Shown: positions 38,217 through 47,175 of the stretch, piece by piece
Layout of the letters: the number at the start of each line of letters is the position of its first letter
Position numbering within the stretch: the stretch's first letter is position 1
From: an uncultured Paraprevotella sp.
GTDB taxonomy: Bacteria > Bacteroidota > Bacteroidia > Bacteroidales > Bacteroidaceae
NCBI GenBank assembly: GCA_944321565.1
Contig: CALULT010000003.1
Span: forward strand, 48,942 to 112,941
Length of the DNA: 64,000 nt
Direction of reading: 5' to 3'
Notes under the pieces: model-generated
Databases searched by the model: none
The model's input: only the letters and a program-made list of their open reading frames with translations
What the model was told of the DNA's origin: nothing
Translations under genes and position numbers: made by a program

Positions 38217-38896
38217 TCAAAAACTACATTTTTGCAAATAATCCACTAAATACCGATAAAAAACATCTCCTTTTTTATAAGGGTCTCCCACCTCTTTATT
38301 CTCTGCAAATTCTTTCATATATAGGATGCTTTTCCCTTTTACATCTCGTGATGAAAAGAAAATTTTTCTTTTAAATGGGAGCTTGTCGAAAGCTTGGATA
38401 TCCGCGCTTCGGTACATAAATTCTGATCCATCCCTATTATCAATAATTTATTCATATTCACCCGTGCTGCCCTGCGATACCATTTTTCTGCAGCTTCTTC
38501 TGTTGTATGGTAATGCAAGAAGTGTATCTCAACTTTCCCTCCAAGCAAACCTATTGGATACCAATGTTTCCATTGCTTATGTCTTTCATTGCCTAAAGGA
38601 TATTTCGACTTGTCGACAAACTCTATTTTTGCCTCTTTCAGATAATATTCCAAATGTTGCAAAAATTCTATATAATCAGGATACATGAAATACAAACCAA
38701 GTGTAGGAGTATTGTATTGCATCTTTTTGTCTTGCATGATTCGCCCAGCAAAACAATTGGAACTGATAATGGAAGTATCATTATCTATCAATATTGCTAA
38801 TTCCTTTAGATAAGGACGGCGTTTGTACGCATAATACTGATTGCGTAAAAATGTGTAAATCGATTTTAGGAATTTATATAAGGCTGTGTTTCTCAT
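38217..38896 (-). pseudogene. DUF1919 exopolysaccharide protein, frameshifted
   Basis: Two overlapping frames together make one DUF1919 protein of about 226 residues. The first (38896 to 38339) runs from MRNTALYKFLK through ISSNCFAGRI, YFMYPDYIEFL and KVEIHFLHYHTTEEAAEKW to NLCTEA. The second (to 38217) continues with DIQAFDKLPFKRKIFF. The switch lies at 38403-38408, where the coding strand reads GCGCG; removing one CG pair restores a continuous chain. DUF1919 proteins are found in exopolysaccharide loci and are thought to act as glycosyl- or phosphoglycosyltransferases. Whether this is a mutation, reversible dinucleotide slippage or a sequence error is open. Confidence 0.75.
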
Positions 38897-38917
38897 TATC
38901 TTCTCTTAATTAGCCTG

Positions 38918-39412
38918 TTATGCAACAGTATTATAAGAGAAGATAAGTGTTTTACTCCCCCCCCCCACCCCTATAATATTATTTAACATTTTAATGACTT
39001 TAGCAGGATTACCAGCTACCACAGCATATGGTGGCACATCTTTAACGACTACGGCACCTGCACCGATAACTGAATGATGTCCTATGGTTATATTGCCTAT
39101 AATGCAGGCATTAGGACCTATAGTCACGTTATCTTCTATTACTGGTGATTTTTCAGCACCATTAAAACCTTTTGCTCCGATAGTTGTGTTTTGACGTAAC
39201 GATACGTTTCTTCCTATAATAGTAGTAGGACTTACCACACTTCCATGAGCAGAATGGAAAATTTCAAAACCTTCACCAATTATCGTGTCACATTTGATGT
39301 CACACCCCAGCACATACTGAGTGTATATTGAATAAAGCAACTTCCAAAGCCTACTCCCGGAATGGGATTTCATGTAGAGCTTATTAAACATGATTGTCTT
39401 TCTATTTGGCAT
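38918..39412 (-). CDS. serine acetyltransferase-like hexapeptide O-acetyltransferase
   Basis: 164 residues; left-handed beta-helix hexapeptide repeats from about residue 60 on ([49 protein letters not shown]) with the terminal [12 protein letters not shown] found in CysE-like capsule acetyltransferases. It would acetylate a sugar hydroxyl using acetyl-CoA. The last 20 or so residues ([16 protein letters not shown]) come from reading through a G10 run and look unlike family ends. With one G fewer, the frame would end exactly at the start codon of the DUF1919 gene (TAATG). Confidence 0.85.
   Translation of the reverse strand: MPNRKTIMFNKLYMKSHSGSRLWKLLYSIYTQYVLGCDIKCDTIIGEGFEIFHSAHGSVVSPTTIIGRNVSLRQNTTIGAKGFNGAEKSPVIEDNVTIGPNACIIGNITIGHHSVIGAGAVVVKDVPPYAVVAGNPAKVIKMLNNIIGVGGGSKTLIFSYNTVA
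38957..38966. repeat. homopolymer C10 (G10 on coding strand) in acetyltransferase gene
   Basis: Ten identical bases near the 3' end of the acetyltransferase gene. Gain or loss of one base changes only the C-terminal tail and the distance between its stop codon and the next start codon. Confidence 0.9.
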
Positions 39413-39427
39413 AAAAACTTCTTAATA

Positions 39428-40564
39428 TTATTTCTTTTCCAACAAACTATATATTGACAACAGATCTTTTCTTATAGCCATATTGTCATAATAATTTTGA
39501 TAATATACCCTTTCTTCGTTTACCATATCCGTACAGTCACTATTTAAGATGGCAATAAGTTTCCCTGTCATATCGGCAATATTACCATTCTGAAACAGCA
39601 TTCGTTCGTCATTAAATTCACCGATAATGTTCTTAAGGAAAGGTACATCAGATGTCAGCGTGGGGACTCCAAAATAGAAGGCCAAGCTTAACACTCCTGA
39701 CTGTGTTGCAGAAATATACGGATATACCACGCAACATGCTTTTTCAAATAGATACTTGATTTCCGTATCCTTTATATAGCGGTTGATTATTTTGACATTT
39801 TTATCCGTATTCGATTTCAAGAAAGATATTTCACCCTTTCCTGCTATAACGAGACTATATTTATCATATAAATCCGAGGTTTGTGTAAACGCTTCATATA
39901 ATAATCTGATGCCTTTATATTCCTCAATACGTCCAAAAAATAATATATACGGCATATCATTATTTAAAAGTTCTCTTGGAATATCTTTACCTTCAGTTAT
40001 TGCTTTTGTAACTAGTGAGGGGAAAGAATGAAAGAATACCCTTTTATTCGGATACAAATACTTCAACTCATTGTATTGTTCTTTGCTGTTTGTCACAAGA
40101 TTCACGCAATATTCCAAGTTTTCACGTAACCTTTTATTAATAATCCTCCATCGCAACATCTTATACCACATCTTTTTGGCTTCATGCGGATGCAAGTCAT
40201 GCACGGTACTCACACATTCCACTCCTAGCCTTTTTAAATCTCTCACCAAGGCTATAGATCCGGGATTGTTTATGAAATGTACCAAAGCTACATCCCATTT
40301 ACTGCAAAAGCGAATAATATCATTATGGTATGCGTATTTATTTGAACATAGGTCTTTAACCTTATTCCATTTGCTGTTTATACGCTTATAGAAGAAACTT
40401 TTGTCATGAAGTTCAGTATTTACATTTTTCTTAAAATAATCATCTTCATAATCACAAAAGAAAAAAAAGACATTATCTTGTGCATTAAAACTGTTTACTA
40501 TTTCTGCGACATATGGCCCCATTCCTGCATATGACGTGGTGGCGACAATCAATATATTCTTCAT
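39428..40564 (-). CDS. GT4-type glycosyltransferase
   Basis: 378 residues. The N-terminal Rossmann-like half starts MKNILIVATTSYAGMGPYV; the second half has PYILFFGRIEEYKGIRLLYEAF, the usual opening of the GT-B donor domain, then VIAGKGE and a late ATQSGVLSLAFYFGVPTL segment in place of the common EGFGL(x)xxEA motif. It probably adds a sugar to the growing repeat unit. It ends 16 bases before the acetyltransferase start and lies 19 bases after the small frame that follows the CHAT gene. Confidence 0.85.
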   Translation of the reverse strand: MKNILIVATTSYAGMGPYVAEIVNSFNAQDNVFFFFCDYEDDYFKKNVNTELHDKSFFYKRINSKWNKVKDLCSNKYAYHNDIIRFCSKWDVALVHFINNPGSIALVRDLKRLGVECVSTVHDLHPHEAKKMWYKMLRWRIINKRLRENLEYCVNLVTNSKEQYNELKYLYPNKRVFFHSFPSLVTKAITEGKDIPRELLNNDMPYILFFGRIEEYKGIRLLYEAFTQTSDLYDKYSLVIAGKGEISFLKSNTDKNVKIINRYIKDTEIKYLFEKACCVVYPYISATQSGVLSLAFYFGVPTLTSDVPFLKNIIGEFNDERMLFQNGNIADMTGKLIAILNSDCTDMVNEERVYYQNYYDNMAIRKDLLSIYSLLEKK

Positions 40565-40582
40565 AATTAATAATCTGTTTTT

Positions 40583-40756
40583 TTATGTTTGACTAGAAAT
40601 GGCTATATACCAATCTTCTTCTGGAAGCTCACCATATAGACTCATTAAATTGTTCGTTCGAGACACCTCGTCAAGCATACCTTTGGAATAATCGTCCGAT
40701 ATGCGGTCAAACTCAAGGCAGTTAGAAGGTGTGGACTTTTTATCCTTCTTTTCCAA
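40583..40756 (-). CDS. possible 57-aa protein downstream of the CHAT gene
   Basis: The space between the CHAT gene and the next glycosyltransferase holds an open frame with protein-like composition (CLEFDRISDDYSKGMLDEV, then YGELPEEDWYIAISSQ). It has no good ATG at its beginning; a TTG at 40754-40756 inside the CHAT gene end is the best start, and an internal ATG would give about 31 residues. It could be a small partner of the CHAT protein, translated by coupling. Evidence is limited to the open frame, its composition and its position. Confidence 0.35.
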   Translation of the reverse strand: MEKKDKKSTPSNCLEFDRISDDYSKGMLDEVSRTNNLMSLYGELPEEDWYIAISSQT

Positions 40757-43241
40757 TCTTAAGAATAGGTTCGTCTCTTATTTGTAAGAAAGGATTTCCA
40801 AACAGATGCAAACAGGCATATACAGCTGGTGATATAAATTCTTTTTTCACTGCCATATTTGCCTTGAATAAGGCATCTATGACAAAATCCCCTTTCTCTA
40901 TCCTGCTCATAAAAACACTAAGCCAAGTATGAAGTATCTCCGTATTTAAGGACCACATAGGTGCGATAACTGAGCTGTATCCATTGCGGATATACCGTTT
41001 GATAAGCGTATGCATCGCATTGTCGTAATCGGGACGAGTGATAGTCCCTGAATAACAGATAAACAGAATTAGCAACTTCCCTTTTCCTATAATTTTATCG
41101 GTTTCAACAATGGCCTTATCATCAGCATAAAACCATGAAGTATTGCTAATATCCACACCTCCATGAGCACAAGCTATATTGATTTCAGAATTAATCGGTT
41201 GTAAGGGATTTGTTTGGTCATTACAAGCAAAATTATACTTTGTCAGCACATTATCCAATTTGCTTTTAATCATAGCAAACGTAAAATCTTCGCTATCTAA
41301 TGGCATCCAAAAAGCACACGATAAATCGTGTGTTAAGGGCTGCTCAAAATTTGTCTTTATTAATACCTCCGTAGAGATAATGTTGCAAGAGGGAATGAGT
41401 TGACCTACGAATTCATTTTTGTCCGCATCTACGAATAATTGGTGAGGATAAGCTGCTATGTCCATGTCCTTGACTATTAACAAACGCTTTGCTTCCTTAG
41501 CAAGGGTAATATTAAAAGCCCTCAACTTATCTCTCAGCCCGTTGGCTTCTTGCTCCAATTCTGTTCCATCTTTAGAGTAGATAGGTTGTCCTGGTTTCTT
41601 GACATCTTTTTCATATTTCAGTTTCTGTATAACTGAGTCTTGTATCTCCTTTATATTTTGACCTCCGAGTGACTCAAGGTGTCCAAAGGAAAAATTGCTT
41701 TTTAGCAATGCCATATAGCTTAGGAGCTTTTCCCCTTTACCCAGCCATAGCACTTCGTCTTCTTTTCCTTGCTGCATGAAAGATTCGAGAGTAATGGGAT
41801 TTTCCAACAAAAATTGATAATCATCACCATCAACATCGAAAAATCTAGATTTTGCATACATCTCGTCTTGTCTGATATCCTGCTTTACAAAAGAGAAATC
41901 GGCCTTAACAAGTATAGCCAATATATATTTACCTGGATTTTTCTCATTCACAGCCTTGTCCAACAACATCTTAGCATATAATAAAGCAAGATGATTATCA
42001 TGCGAATAATCACCCACATTACGTGTTGCGTCCAGCCTTACTAACAGCTCTTTTAGATGTTTGTCTTCGTTTTTGTGTTCGAACAAATCCAAATAAAGGG
42101 CATTCTTCTCATAATCCACACCGCCACGTGCGGCATGTATATATGGTAACAGACTGGAAAAATCAGCATCAGGTATGTTCATCTTCACTGAAGCAATGAG
42201 GGTAATCCAGGGCATGGCACTATGTTCGAGATTCTCAAAAAATATTTCTCTATGTGCATCCAAAAAATCAGCTATATCATTTAAGATTTTCTCTCTTCTA
42301 GTAGAAAACGTTAAGGAATAATATGTGTGGTAGAACGAAAGGATATCGTATGGCAATGGTGACAATGTTTCAAACGCCCACACTATGGGTTCCAAATTTT
42401 TTTCTGAACAAAATCTTATTTCACGAAAAAGTTTTAATACTTGCCACAAAATCTCAAACGATAGCTTATAATGAATAGGTTCATTTTGCTCTACCCATTT
42501 CCTTAATGCAATTTTCATATAAAGTAAACCCGCCAAAGGCTGATGAAGGATGGTGTAAGCACGTGAGGCGCAAAAATACGCTTCCGCTTCCATCCCCTCT
42601 TGATGTCCTATTACCAACATGTTTTCGGCCAAATCTCTTGCATCTTGCGCCAACTGGGTCGTAGCAAGCCGTTCAATGAAATTACTTGCAAAATAGAATA
42701 ATAACGGCAATCTGTATTCAACTTTGCATATAGAATACAAAATAAAAAAATGTAACTGGTGATTCTCTATAATATCCTTATTCCATTGGGTTGATGCTCC
42801 ATGATATTGAATGGATTCAATGATGCAACAAACCATTTTTCTTCGTTCATCCTTCGTCAAACTTTCTATCATTGCGACATTTGGAATAGGCAAATTCCAG
42901 TCACCGGACAAATAAGGAGCCAACTTATTTGAGATGGCTTTAAAGTCCATTTCGTTCCATTCTGATTGGATGAAAGCATCATGCACATTACTTGCTTTCT
43001 CAAAATGCCCTGCCAACTTTTCTACATAACTTAGAACCCTTGACATCAGTGTGTAAACGGCACTGTCATGTATTCTCTCAAACTGACCTATTGCAAATTG
43101 CAAAATTTCCCGACTATGCTCATAACTTTGTAACACATAAGACGACATCTCGTCTATAATTCCATTCAGAATCACTTCTATTTGATCGGGAGTCTTGCCA
43201 ACGCATGAATCTATCTGATTCCTAATATCTGCCATTTTCAT
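40740..43241 (-). CDS. CHAT-domain protease with long helical N-terminal region
   Basis: 833 residues from ATG 43241 (MKMADIRN); the frame begins 18 codons earlier at a TTG without support. The first 600 or so residues are helical and repeat-like, as in TPR-CHAT proteins. The C-terminal 200 residues form a CHAT caspase-like domain: LLIVKDMDIAAYPHQLFVD, the catalytic histidine in IACAHGG (about residue 693), the cysteine in LFICYSG (about 729), then VIAPMWSLNTE and DALFKANMAVKKE. CHAT proteases act in HetF-type pathways, in Craspase and in several immune systems. A place inside a capsule operon is unusual. No signal peptide is present, so it is cytoplasmic. Confidence 0.85.
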   Translation of the reverse strand: MKMADIRNQIDSCVGKTPDQIEVILNGIIDEMSSYVLQSYEHSREILQFAIGQFERIHDSAVYTLMSRVLSYVEKLAGHFEKASNVHDAFIQSEWNEMDFKAISNKLAPYLSGDWNLPIPNVAMIESLTKDERRKMVCCIIESIQYHGASTQWNKDIIENHQLHFFILYSICKVEYRLPLLFYFASNFIERLATTQLAQDARDLAENMLVIGHQEGMEAEAYFCASRAYTILHQPLAGLLYMKIALRKWVEQNEPIHYKLSFEILWQVLKLFREIRFCSEKNLEPIVWAFETLSPLPYDILSFYHTYYSLTFSTRREKILNDIADFLDAHREIFFENLEHSAMPWITLIASVKMNIPDADFSSLLPYIHAARGGVDYEKNALYLDLFEHKNEDKHLKELLVRLDATRNVGDYSHDNHLALLYAKMLLDKAVNEKNPGKYILAILVKADFSFVKQDIRQDEMYAKSRFFDVDGDDYQFLLENPITLESFMQQGKEDEVLWLGKGEKLLSYMALLKSNFSFGHLESLGGQNIKEIQDSVIQKLKYEKDVKKPGQPIYSKDGTELEQEANGLRDKLRAFNITLAKEAKRLLIVKDMDIAAYPHQLFVDADKNEFVGQLIPSCNIISTEVLIKTNFEQPLTHDLSCAFWMPLDSEDFTFAMIKSKLDNVLTKYNFACNDQTNPLQPINSEINIACAHGGVDISNTSWFYADDKAIVETDKIIGKGKLLILFICYSGTITRPDYDNAMHTLIKRYIRNGYSSVIAPMWSLNTEILHTWLSVFMSRIEKGDFVIDALFKANMAVKKEFISPAVYACLHLFGNPFLQIRDEPILKIGKEG

Positions 43242-43309
43242 GATATTCCCAGAACTGTATTTAATATTTTGCGGAGCGTAATATTTACATCCCAATACCT
43301 TTTTAATTA

Positions 43310-44203
43310 TTATAAACAGATGTTCCGCTTAAGCATCTCTTTGAGCTTTGCTGATACTTCCGGATGTATCTTTCTGCAAAAGAAAGCACCACTCTGAACA
43401 ATGTCATCATATTCCTGCTCGTTAAGCACCAACGGAAGCGATTTGCTTGGCCGCTTAGGATGCCATTCTACAAAGCGAAGGCTATTATATTTCTCAATAT
43501 TCAGTTCCGCATCCTTGCCATTGAGCAAGGTATGGAAAATCACCTCATCACAACAGGCGGTATATTTAAACCGCTTAAGGAACAACGGATTATTGTCAAT
43601 ATATGTAAGGACGTAATTTACTACGTTTTTATGCCACGTGAACCAGCTCCATCCGGCTGCCACATTGCTGATGGGGTTCCGGTGTAAGAATGCGGAAGTA
43701 TATTTCAACAAGTCATTAACCACCACCGCCAATGCTTTTATTAGCAAGTGGTTTCGCCCTGGCATGTCGTAAGCATAGTAGCGCATATATCTATCCGGAT
43801 ATTTATTCTTCGACCATAATCTTGCCTTTTCCGGACTGTCATAATGCATATAACTTTTGTTTCCGCATTTTTCAAAGAATGCGTCAAACGTGTCATTATC
43901 AACGCAAGGAAAATCCTGTCCGCTTAAGGAATGTACATAATCGACATTTAATTCTTGAGCCATCCGCAGCAGGTTTATCGTGCATTCTATCTGCGAAAAT
44001 CCCGCATGATTCACGGAAATACGCCTTCGCCCTTCCGTAAAAATCACATTGCCAAACCCGTTCAATGCCTCTTTGAATTTCACATCCGGCACTTTTTTGT
44101 CTATATTGATAATGAAATAATGGTTCTGCGAAGCTAACAAAGACACAATCTCCTTCAACTGTTCAGGATACGCATGCACTTGAATGATAAAAGCGTGTTT
44201 CAT
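43310..44203 (-). CDS. GT14-type (core-2/I-branching) beta-glycosyltransferase
   Basis: 297 residues with the motifs of the branching N-acetylglucosaminyltransferase family: MKHAFIIQVHAYPEQL at the start, YVHSLSGQDFPC in the centre, AGWSWFTWHKN and CCDEVIFHTLL toward the end. Bacterial members add sugars such as GlcNAc or xylose to surface polymers. It lies between the GT2 gene (18 bases) and the CHAT gene on the same strand. Confidence 0.85.
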   Translation of the reverse strand: MKHAFIIQVHAYPEQLKEIVSLLASQNHYFIINIDKKVPDVKFKEALNGFGNVIFTEGRRRISVNHAGFSQIECTINLLRMAQELNVDYVHSLSGQDFPCVDNDTFDAFFEKCGNKSYMHYDSPEKARLWSKNKYPDRYMRYYAYDMPGRNHLLIKALAVVVNDLLKYTSAFLHRNPISNVAAGWSWFTWHKNVVNYVLTYIDNNPLFLKRFKYTACCDEVIFHTLLNGKDAELNIEKYNSLRFVEWHPKRPSKSLPLVLNEQEYDDIVQSGAFFCRKIHPEVSAKLKEMLKRNICL

Positions 44204-44221
44204 TACTGATTCGATTTTTGA

Positions 44222-45130
44222 TTATATCAGTTTCCAATAAATCTTAAATAAGCTTGCATAGAAGCTTAAATTCATCGTCCTGCCAAAATAATTTATTATT
44301 TCTATGCCGTCCTTTTCTGAAATGAATTGCTTTTGCCTTAACATCTCACCAAAAAAGTATTTGTAATATCTGCGTGAATAGCTCATATCCAATTGCTCAG
44401 TAACAAACATCTTAATCCACTTAAGGTTGTCCACGACGGACATCATCTTGCGCTTTAATATTTCAGGGGATTTGTTAGGGGAAATATTTTCATCGCTAGC
44501 CCGCCAATTCACCTTTGCTTTTGGTATCGTTACTATACCATCATTTTTTCCCGCCAATTTTAAGATGGTAATGTAATCGCTACCCCATGCCAAGTCGAAA
44601 TTGACGAATCTTCCTGCGGATAAGAAGAAATCTTTATTAAAGATAAATTCTACCACAAAGCTACTCAACCTTCCATCCGTTTTCATATCCAAGAACTCTT
44701 TTGCCGATATCCTTTTGGGATATTTAGGCAATTCCCGAATGACTTTACCAGCTGTATCTATTTTCCTGACATCAAAATGATAATACATAGACTTTTCATT
44801 CACCTCTTTATAAAACTCCTCCACGCAGTTCCGTTCCATCACGTCATCATCGGAGAACAGCCAAAGCCACGGCTCATCTTGTGTCATGTCAATGCAACGC
44901 TCCCATTGTGCCACGAGGTCGCGCCCTCCAAGATTGGAGTCGAAACGTTTATAAACCAAGTTTATCTTATCCCTATATCTGTCAACTATCTCGCCTATGT
45001 TGTTCGGGCTGCAATCATCGCCTATGTAAAGCGTGAAGTCCTTGCAGGTCTGCGATGCTATCGAGTCAAGCGCGGCCGACAGGAACGTCGATTTATATGC
45101 AGGGATTACTATTGCCAATTTATTTTTCAT
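44222..45130 (-). CDS. GT2-type glycosyltransferase
   Basis: 302 residues of the GT-A fold. KLAIVIPAYKSTFLSAALDSI opens the domain, YIGDDCSPNN binds the nucleotide, and LWLFSDDDVMERN holds the DxD motif. The chain ends with a helical region. It transfers a sugar from a nucleotide donor onto the lipid-linked repeat. The first 27 residues closely resemble a separate stump encoded at 45832-45909 on the other side of the toxin-antitoxin pair, which suggests that the present gene replaced or duplicated an older one. Confidence 0.88.
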   Translation of the reverse strand: MKNKLAIVIPAYKSTFLSAALDSIASQTCKDFTLYIGDDCSPNNIGEIVDRYRDKINLVYKRFDSNLGGRDLVAQWERCIDMTQDEPWLWLFSDDDVMERNCVEEFYKEVNEKSMYYHFDVRKIDTAGKVIRELPKYPKRISAKEFLDMKTDGRLSSFVVEFIFNKDFFLSAGRFVNFDLAWGSDYITILKLAGKNDGIVTIPKAKVNWRASDENISPNKSPEILKRKMMSVVDNLKWIKMFVTEQLDMSYSRRYYKYFFGEMLRQKQFISEKDGIEIINYFGRTMNLSFYASLFKIYWKLI

Positions 45131-45185
45131 AATTAGTTATAGTCCTGTAATATTTGGAATAATAGTTAATTTAATCCACCTTATG

Positions 45186-45208
45186 CTGATATATATAATA
45201 TATATCAG
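45186..45208. promoter_or_regulatory. palindromic operator of the toxin-antitoxin pair
   Basis: CTGATATATA, three bases, then TATATATCAG: a perfect 23-base palindrome just upstream of the -7 element of the antitoxin gene. It is the likely binding site for the antitoxin or the complex, giving autoregulation (inference from general TA behaviour). Confidence 0.6.
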
Positions 45209-45218
45209 ATATATTCAG

Positions 45219-45226
45219 TATCTTTG
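45219..45226 (+). promoter_or_regulatory. -7 promoter element of the toxin-antitoxin operon
   Basis: TATCTTTG matches the Bacteroides TAnnTTTG consensus and ends 28 bases before the antitoxin ATG at 45255. Confidence 0.6.
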
Positions 45227-45254
45227 CTACGTAATAAACAATGTAATATTCAAT

Positions 45255-45506
45255 ATGGGAGCAACAACTATCAACTCACGAAAAAAGATAATCGACCTTA
45301 AGGACGAAACTTTCAAGGCGTTATCAATGTTGGCCGTACAAAACGGTACAAATCTTAAGCACTACATCGAAACCATGCTCGACCGCATTGCCGAAAACTA
45401 TGCCGATAAAAACCTCTATGCGTACATGGAAAAGAATTACCCTGACGGTAAACAACCCTTAAGCGACACGGAGAAGAAACAATTTGAAGACTGGCTCGGA
45501 GTATGA
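45255..45506 (+). CDS. antitoxin of a RelE/ParE-type module
   Basis: 83 residues from ATG 45255 (MGATTINSRKKI); the open frame reaches further upstream but crosses the promoter and operator. The N-terminal half resembles a ribbon-helix-helix-like region (IDLKDETFKALSMLAVQNGTNLKHYIETML) and the acidic C-terminal half would bind the toxin. The stop overlaps the toxin start by four bases (ATGA), the normal arrangement for such pairs. It is read against the direction of the capsule operon. Confidence 0.8.
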   Translation: MGATTINSRKKIIDLKDETFKALSMLAVQNGTNLKHYIETMLDRIAENYADKNLYAYMEKNYPDGKQPLSDTEKKQFEDWLGV

Positions 45507-45805
45507 AAGTAAGCTATTCTAAAAGATTTGAAAAGTCTGTCAGGAAACTCTCAGGCAAAATGCTCAAGTCCGTCCGCAGCACCATCATCGAAGTGAAGGA
45601 GGCTCGACAACTATCTGAAATCACCGATTGCAAGAAACTTATCGGCTACAAGAATGTTTACCGCATACGCATAGGCGACCATCGGGCATTCTTCATTTAC
45701 CACATCGAAATAATCGATGACGTTGTGTTCTTCCAATACCTCGTTCCACGCGGCGAGGCTTACGGCAAGAAAATTCAGACAGAGCTTAAACACATCGACA
45801 AATGA
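45503..45805 (+). CDS. RelE/ParE-family toxin
   Basis: 100 residues with the RelE/ParE fold pattern: SYSKRFEKSVRKL at the start, KKLIGYKNVYRIRIGDHRAFF in the centre and a short C-terminal strand. Members either cut mRNA on the ribosome or poison gyrase; which applies here is not clear. Overlaps the antitoxin gene by four bases. Its 3' end overlaps the tail of the minus-strand glycosyltransferase fragment frame. Confidence 0.85.
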   Translation: MKVSYSKRFEKSVRKLSGKMLKSVRSTIIEVKEARQLSEITDCKKLIGYKNVYRIRIGDHRAFFIYHIEIIDDVVFFQYLVPRGEAYGKKIQTELKHIDK

Positions 45806-45909
45806 GTCAACAGTAGTAAAAATACGTTGCTTAAAGAATCCAATGCGACAGGCAGGAAAGTCAATTTGTAGGCGGGGATTACGATGGCTAGTGATTTCTT
45901 CTTATTCAT
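45775..45909 (-). pseudogene. 5' stump of a second GT2 glycosyltransferase
   Basis: From ATG 45909 the frame reads MNKKKSLAIVIPAYKLTFLP and VALDSL, clearly the start of a GT2 enzyme and very similar to the intact gene at 44222-45130. After about 26 residues (near 45832) similarity ends and the frame runs into the back of the toxin gene, stopping at 45775. The stump and the intact gene flank the toxin-antitoxin pair, which points to insertion of the pair together with gene replacement. Confidence 0.7.
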
Positions 45910-45963
45910 GCTGCCTTCTGTAATTTGCCGGTTTTTCTGTTCTATATAGTATGTTTTTCTGTC

Positions 45964-47175
45964 TTATCGGATCACACGGGTCTCTGTCATGCGCAAAGGA
46001 GATTGACTAATATGGAGATCGCACAGGTAGAGCAACATGGACCATCCAACCACTCCGAAAGCCGTGCGGATGTTGAAAATCATGATGCTATAAATGGTCA
46101 TGGCCAACACTGCCATTTGGAGGTAGGCAGGAATGGACTTGCGATGGCGCACCAGCACATAGAATACAATCACATAGAACATGGCCGTATAAACATAGCC
46201 AAACACATATGCGGCACCGATGGCACCTACATCCGAAGAAAAGAATCCGTAGTAATCGCCCAAATCGGTCAGGAACCTGTCGTAAGCACTTCCTCCACTA
46301 GGCATGCCATGACCCAAAAAGAACACCATGGGTGACTTCAGCGACTCATTTAAGAAATACTCTCCCGAAAGGAAACGGATGTAGTTCTCATCGTCTAGTT
46401 CCTCGGCACTTTGCTCTACCAAACTGCCAAATATGGCATCAAAATTGATGGTGAGTATGACTATCATGCCCACATACATGGTGAACATCACCCTCTTGTC
46501 GGGCCTGAGTTTGAAGAGGAACACGCTGGAGAAGAGCGTAAGCAGCGTGGTGGCCATAATCTGCCGAGTGAGCATCAAATAAAGGGACATCAGCATGAAA
46601 AGGAGCATATATAACGAGCCACGGCTCTTCTGTCGCAAATATCTCACCCACGCAAGAAACAAGACAGGGAAAGTGAACAAGGCATTGAAACTTATGCGAA
46701 ACCTGTATAAGCCATTGCGCTGCTCTATTTCTGTGTTCGCATACTCCGAGTCGTTAACTCCAAACATGGCATGATTGGGAAACAATTGTTGCACAACCAA
46801 CAGGATACCGATAGCAAGGGCAATAAACGTGAATGCCTTCAGCACCTGCCGCTCAGTGGGCTTATAGCGCAACATAAACCAATAACACGCCCAAGCCAGC
46901 GAAAAAGGAATCATGGCCTTGACGGATTGCAGGATGGGCTGTCCGTGCTGCAAGTAACAAGGGATGGAAGAACACAAAGAAAACACAATCATCACCCCCA
47001 GCATCCAACCGAAGTTTCCCTTGCAAGCCACACTGCGGTGTTGAGCGATATAAAACACCATGTAACCCAAGAAAGGGTAATAAACCAGCTTTTGTGTCAT
47101 TCCGCCAAACCCGTTCAGATTTAACAGATTGGTACACAACAGCAAAACAAGTATCAAGACATGCTCTTTCTTCAT
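45964..47175 (-). CDS. Wzy-like O-antigen/capsule polymerase
   Basis: 403 residues from ATG 47175 (MKKEHVLIL); the frame begins three codons earlier at TTG. About ten to eleven hydrophobic segments and a large periplasmic loop (residues about 255-330, with GHGMPSGGSAYDRF) fit the polymerase/ligase superfamily, which joins lipid-linked repeats in the periplasm. The start overlaps the stop of the preceding polymerase-like gene as ATGA. Two such genes in one locus could represent a polymerase plus a ligase, or two linkages. Confidence 0.8.
   Translation of the reverse strand: MKKEHVLILVLLLCTNLLNLNGFGGMTQKLVYYPFLGYMVFYIAQHRSVACKGNFGWMLGVMIVFSLCSSIPCYLQHGQPILQSVKAMIPFSLAWACYWFMLRYKPTERQVLKAFTFIALAIGILLVVQQLFPNHAMFGVNDSEYANTEIEQRNGLYRFRISFNALFTFPVLFLAWVRYLRQKSRGSLYMLLFMLMSLYLMLTRQIMATTLLTLFSSVFLFKLRPDKRVMFTMYVGMIVILTINFDAIFGSLVEQSAEELDDENYIRFLSGEYFLNESLKSPMVFFLGHGMPSGGSAYDRFLTDLGDYYGFFSSDVGAIGAAYVFGYVYTAMFYVIVFYVLVRHRKSIPAYLQMAVLAMTIYSIMIFNIRTAFGVVGWSMLLYLCDLHISQSPLRMTETRVIR

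Noticed and set aside
45033-45254. Upstream extension of the antitoxin frame
   Set aside because: It would cover the operator and promoter and start inside the GT2 gene; the family-like part begins at ATG 45255.
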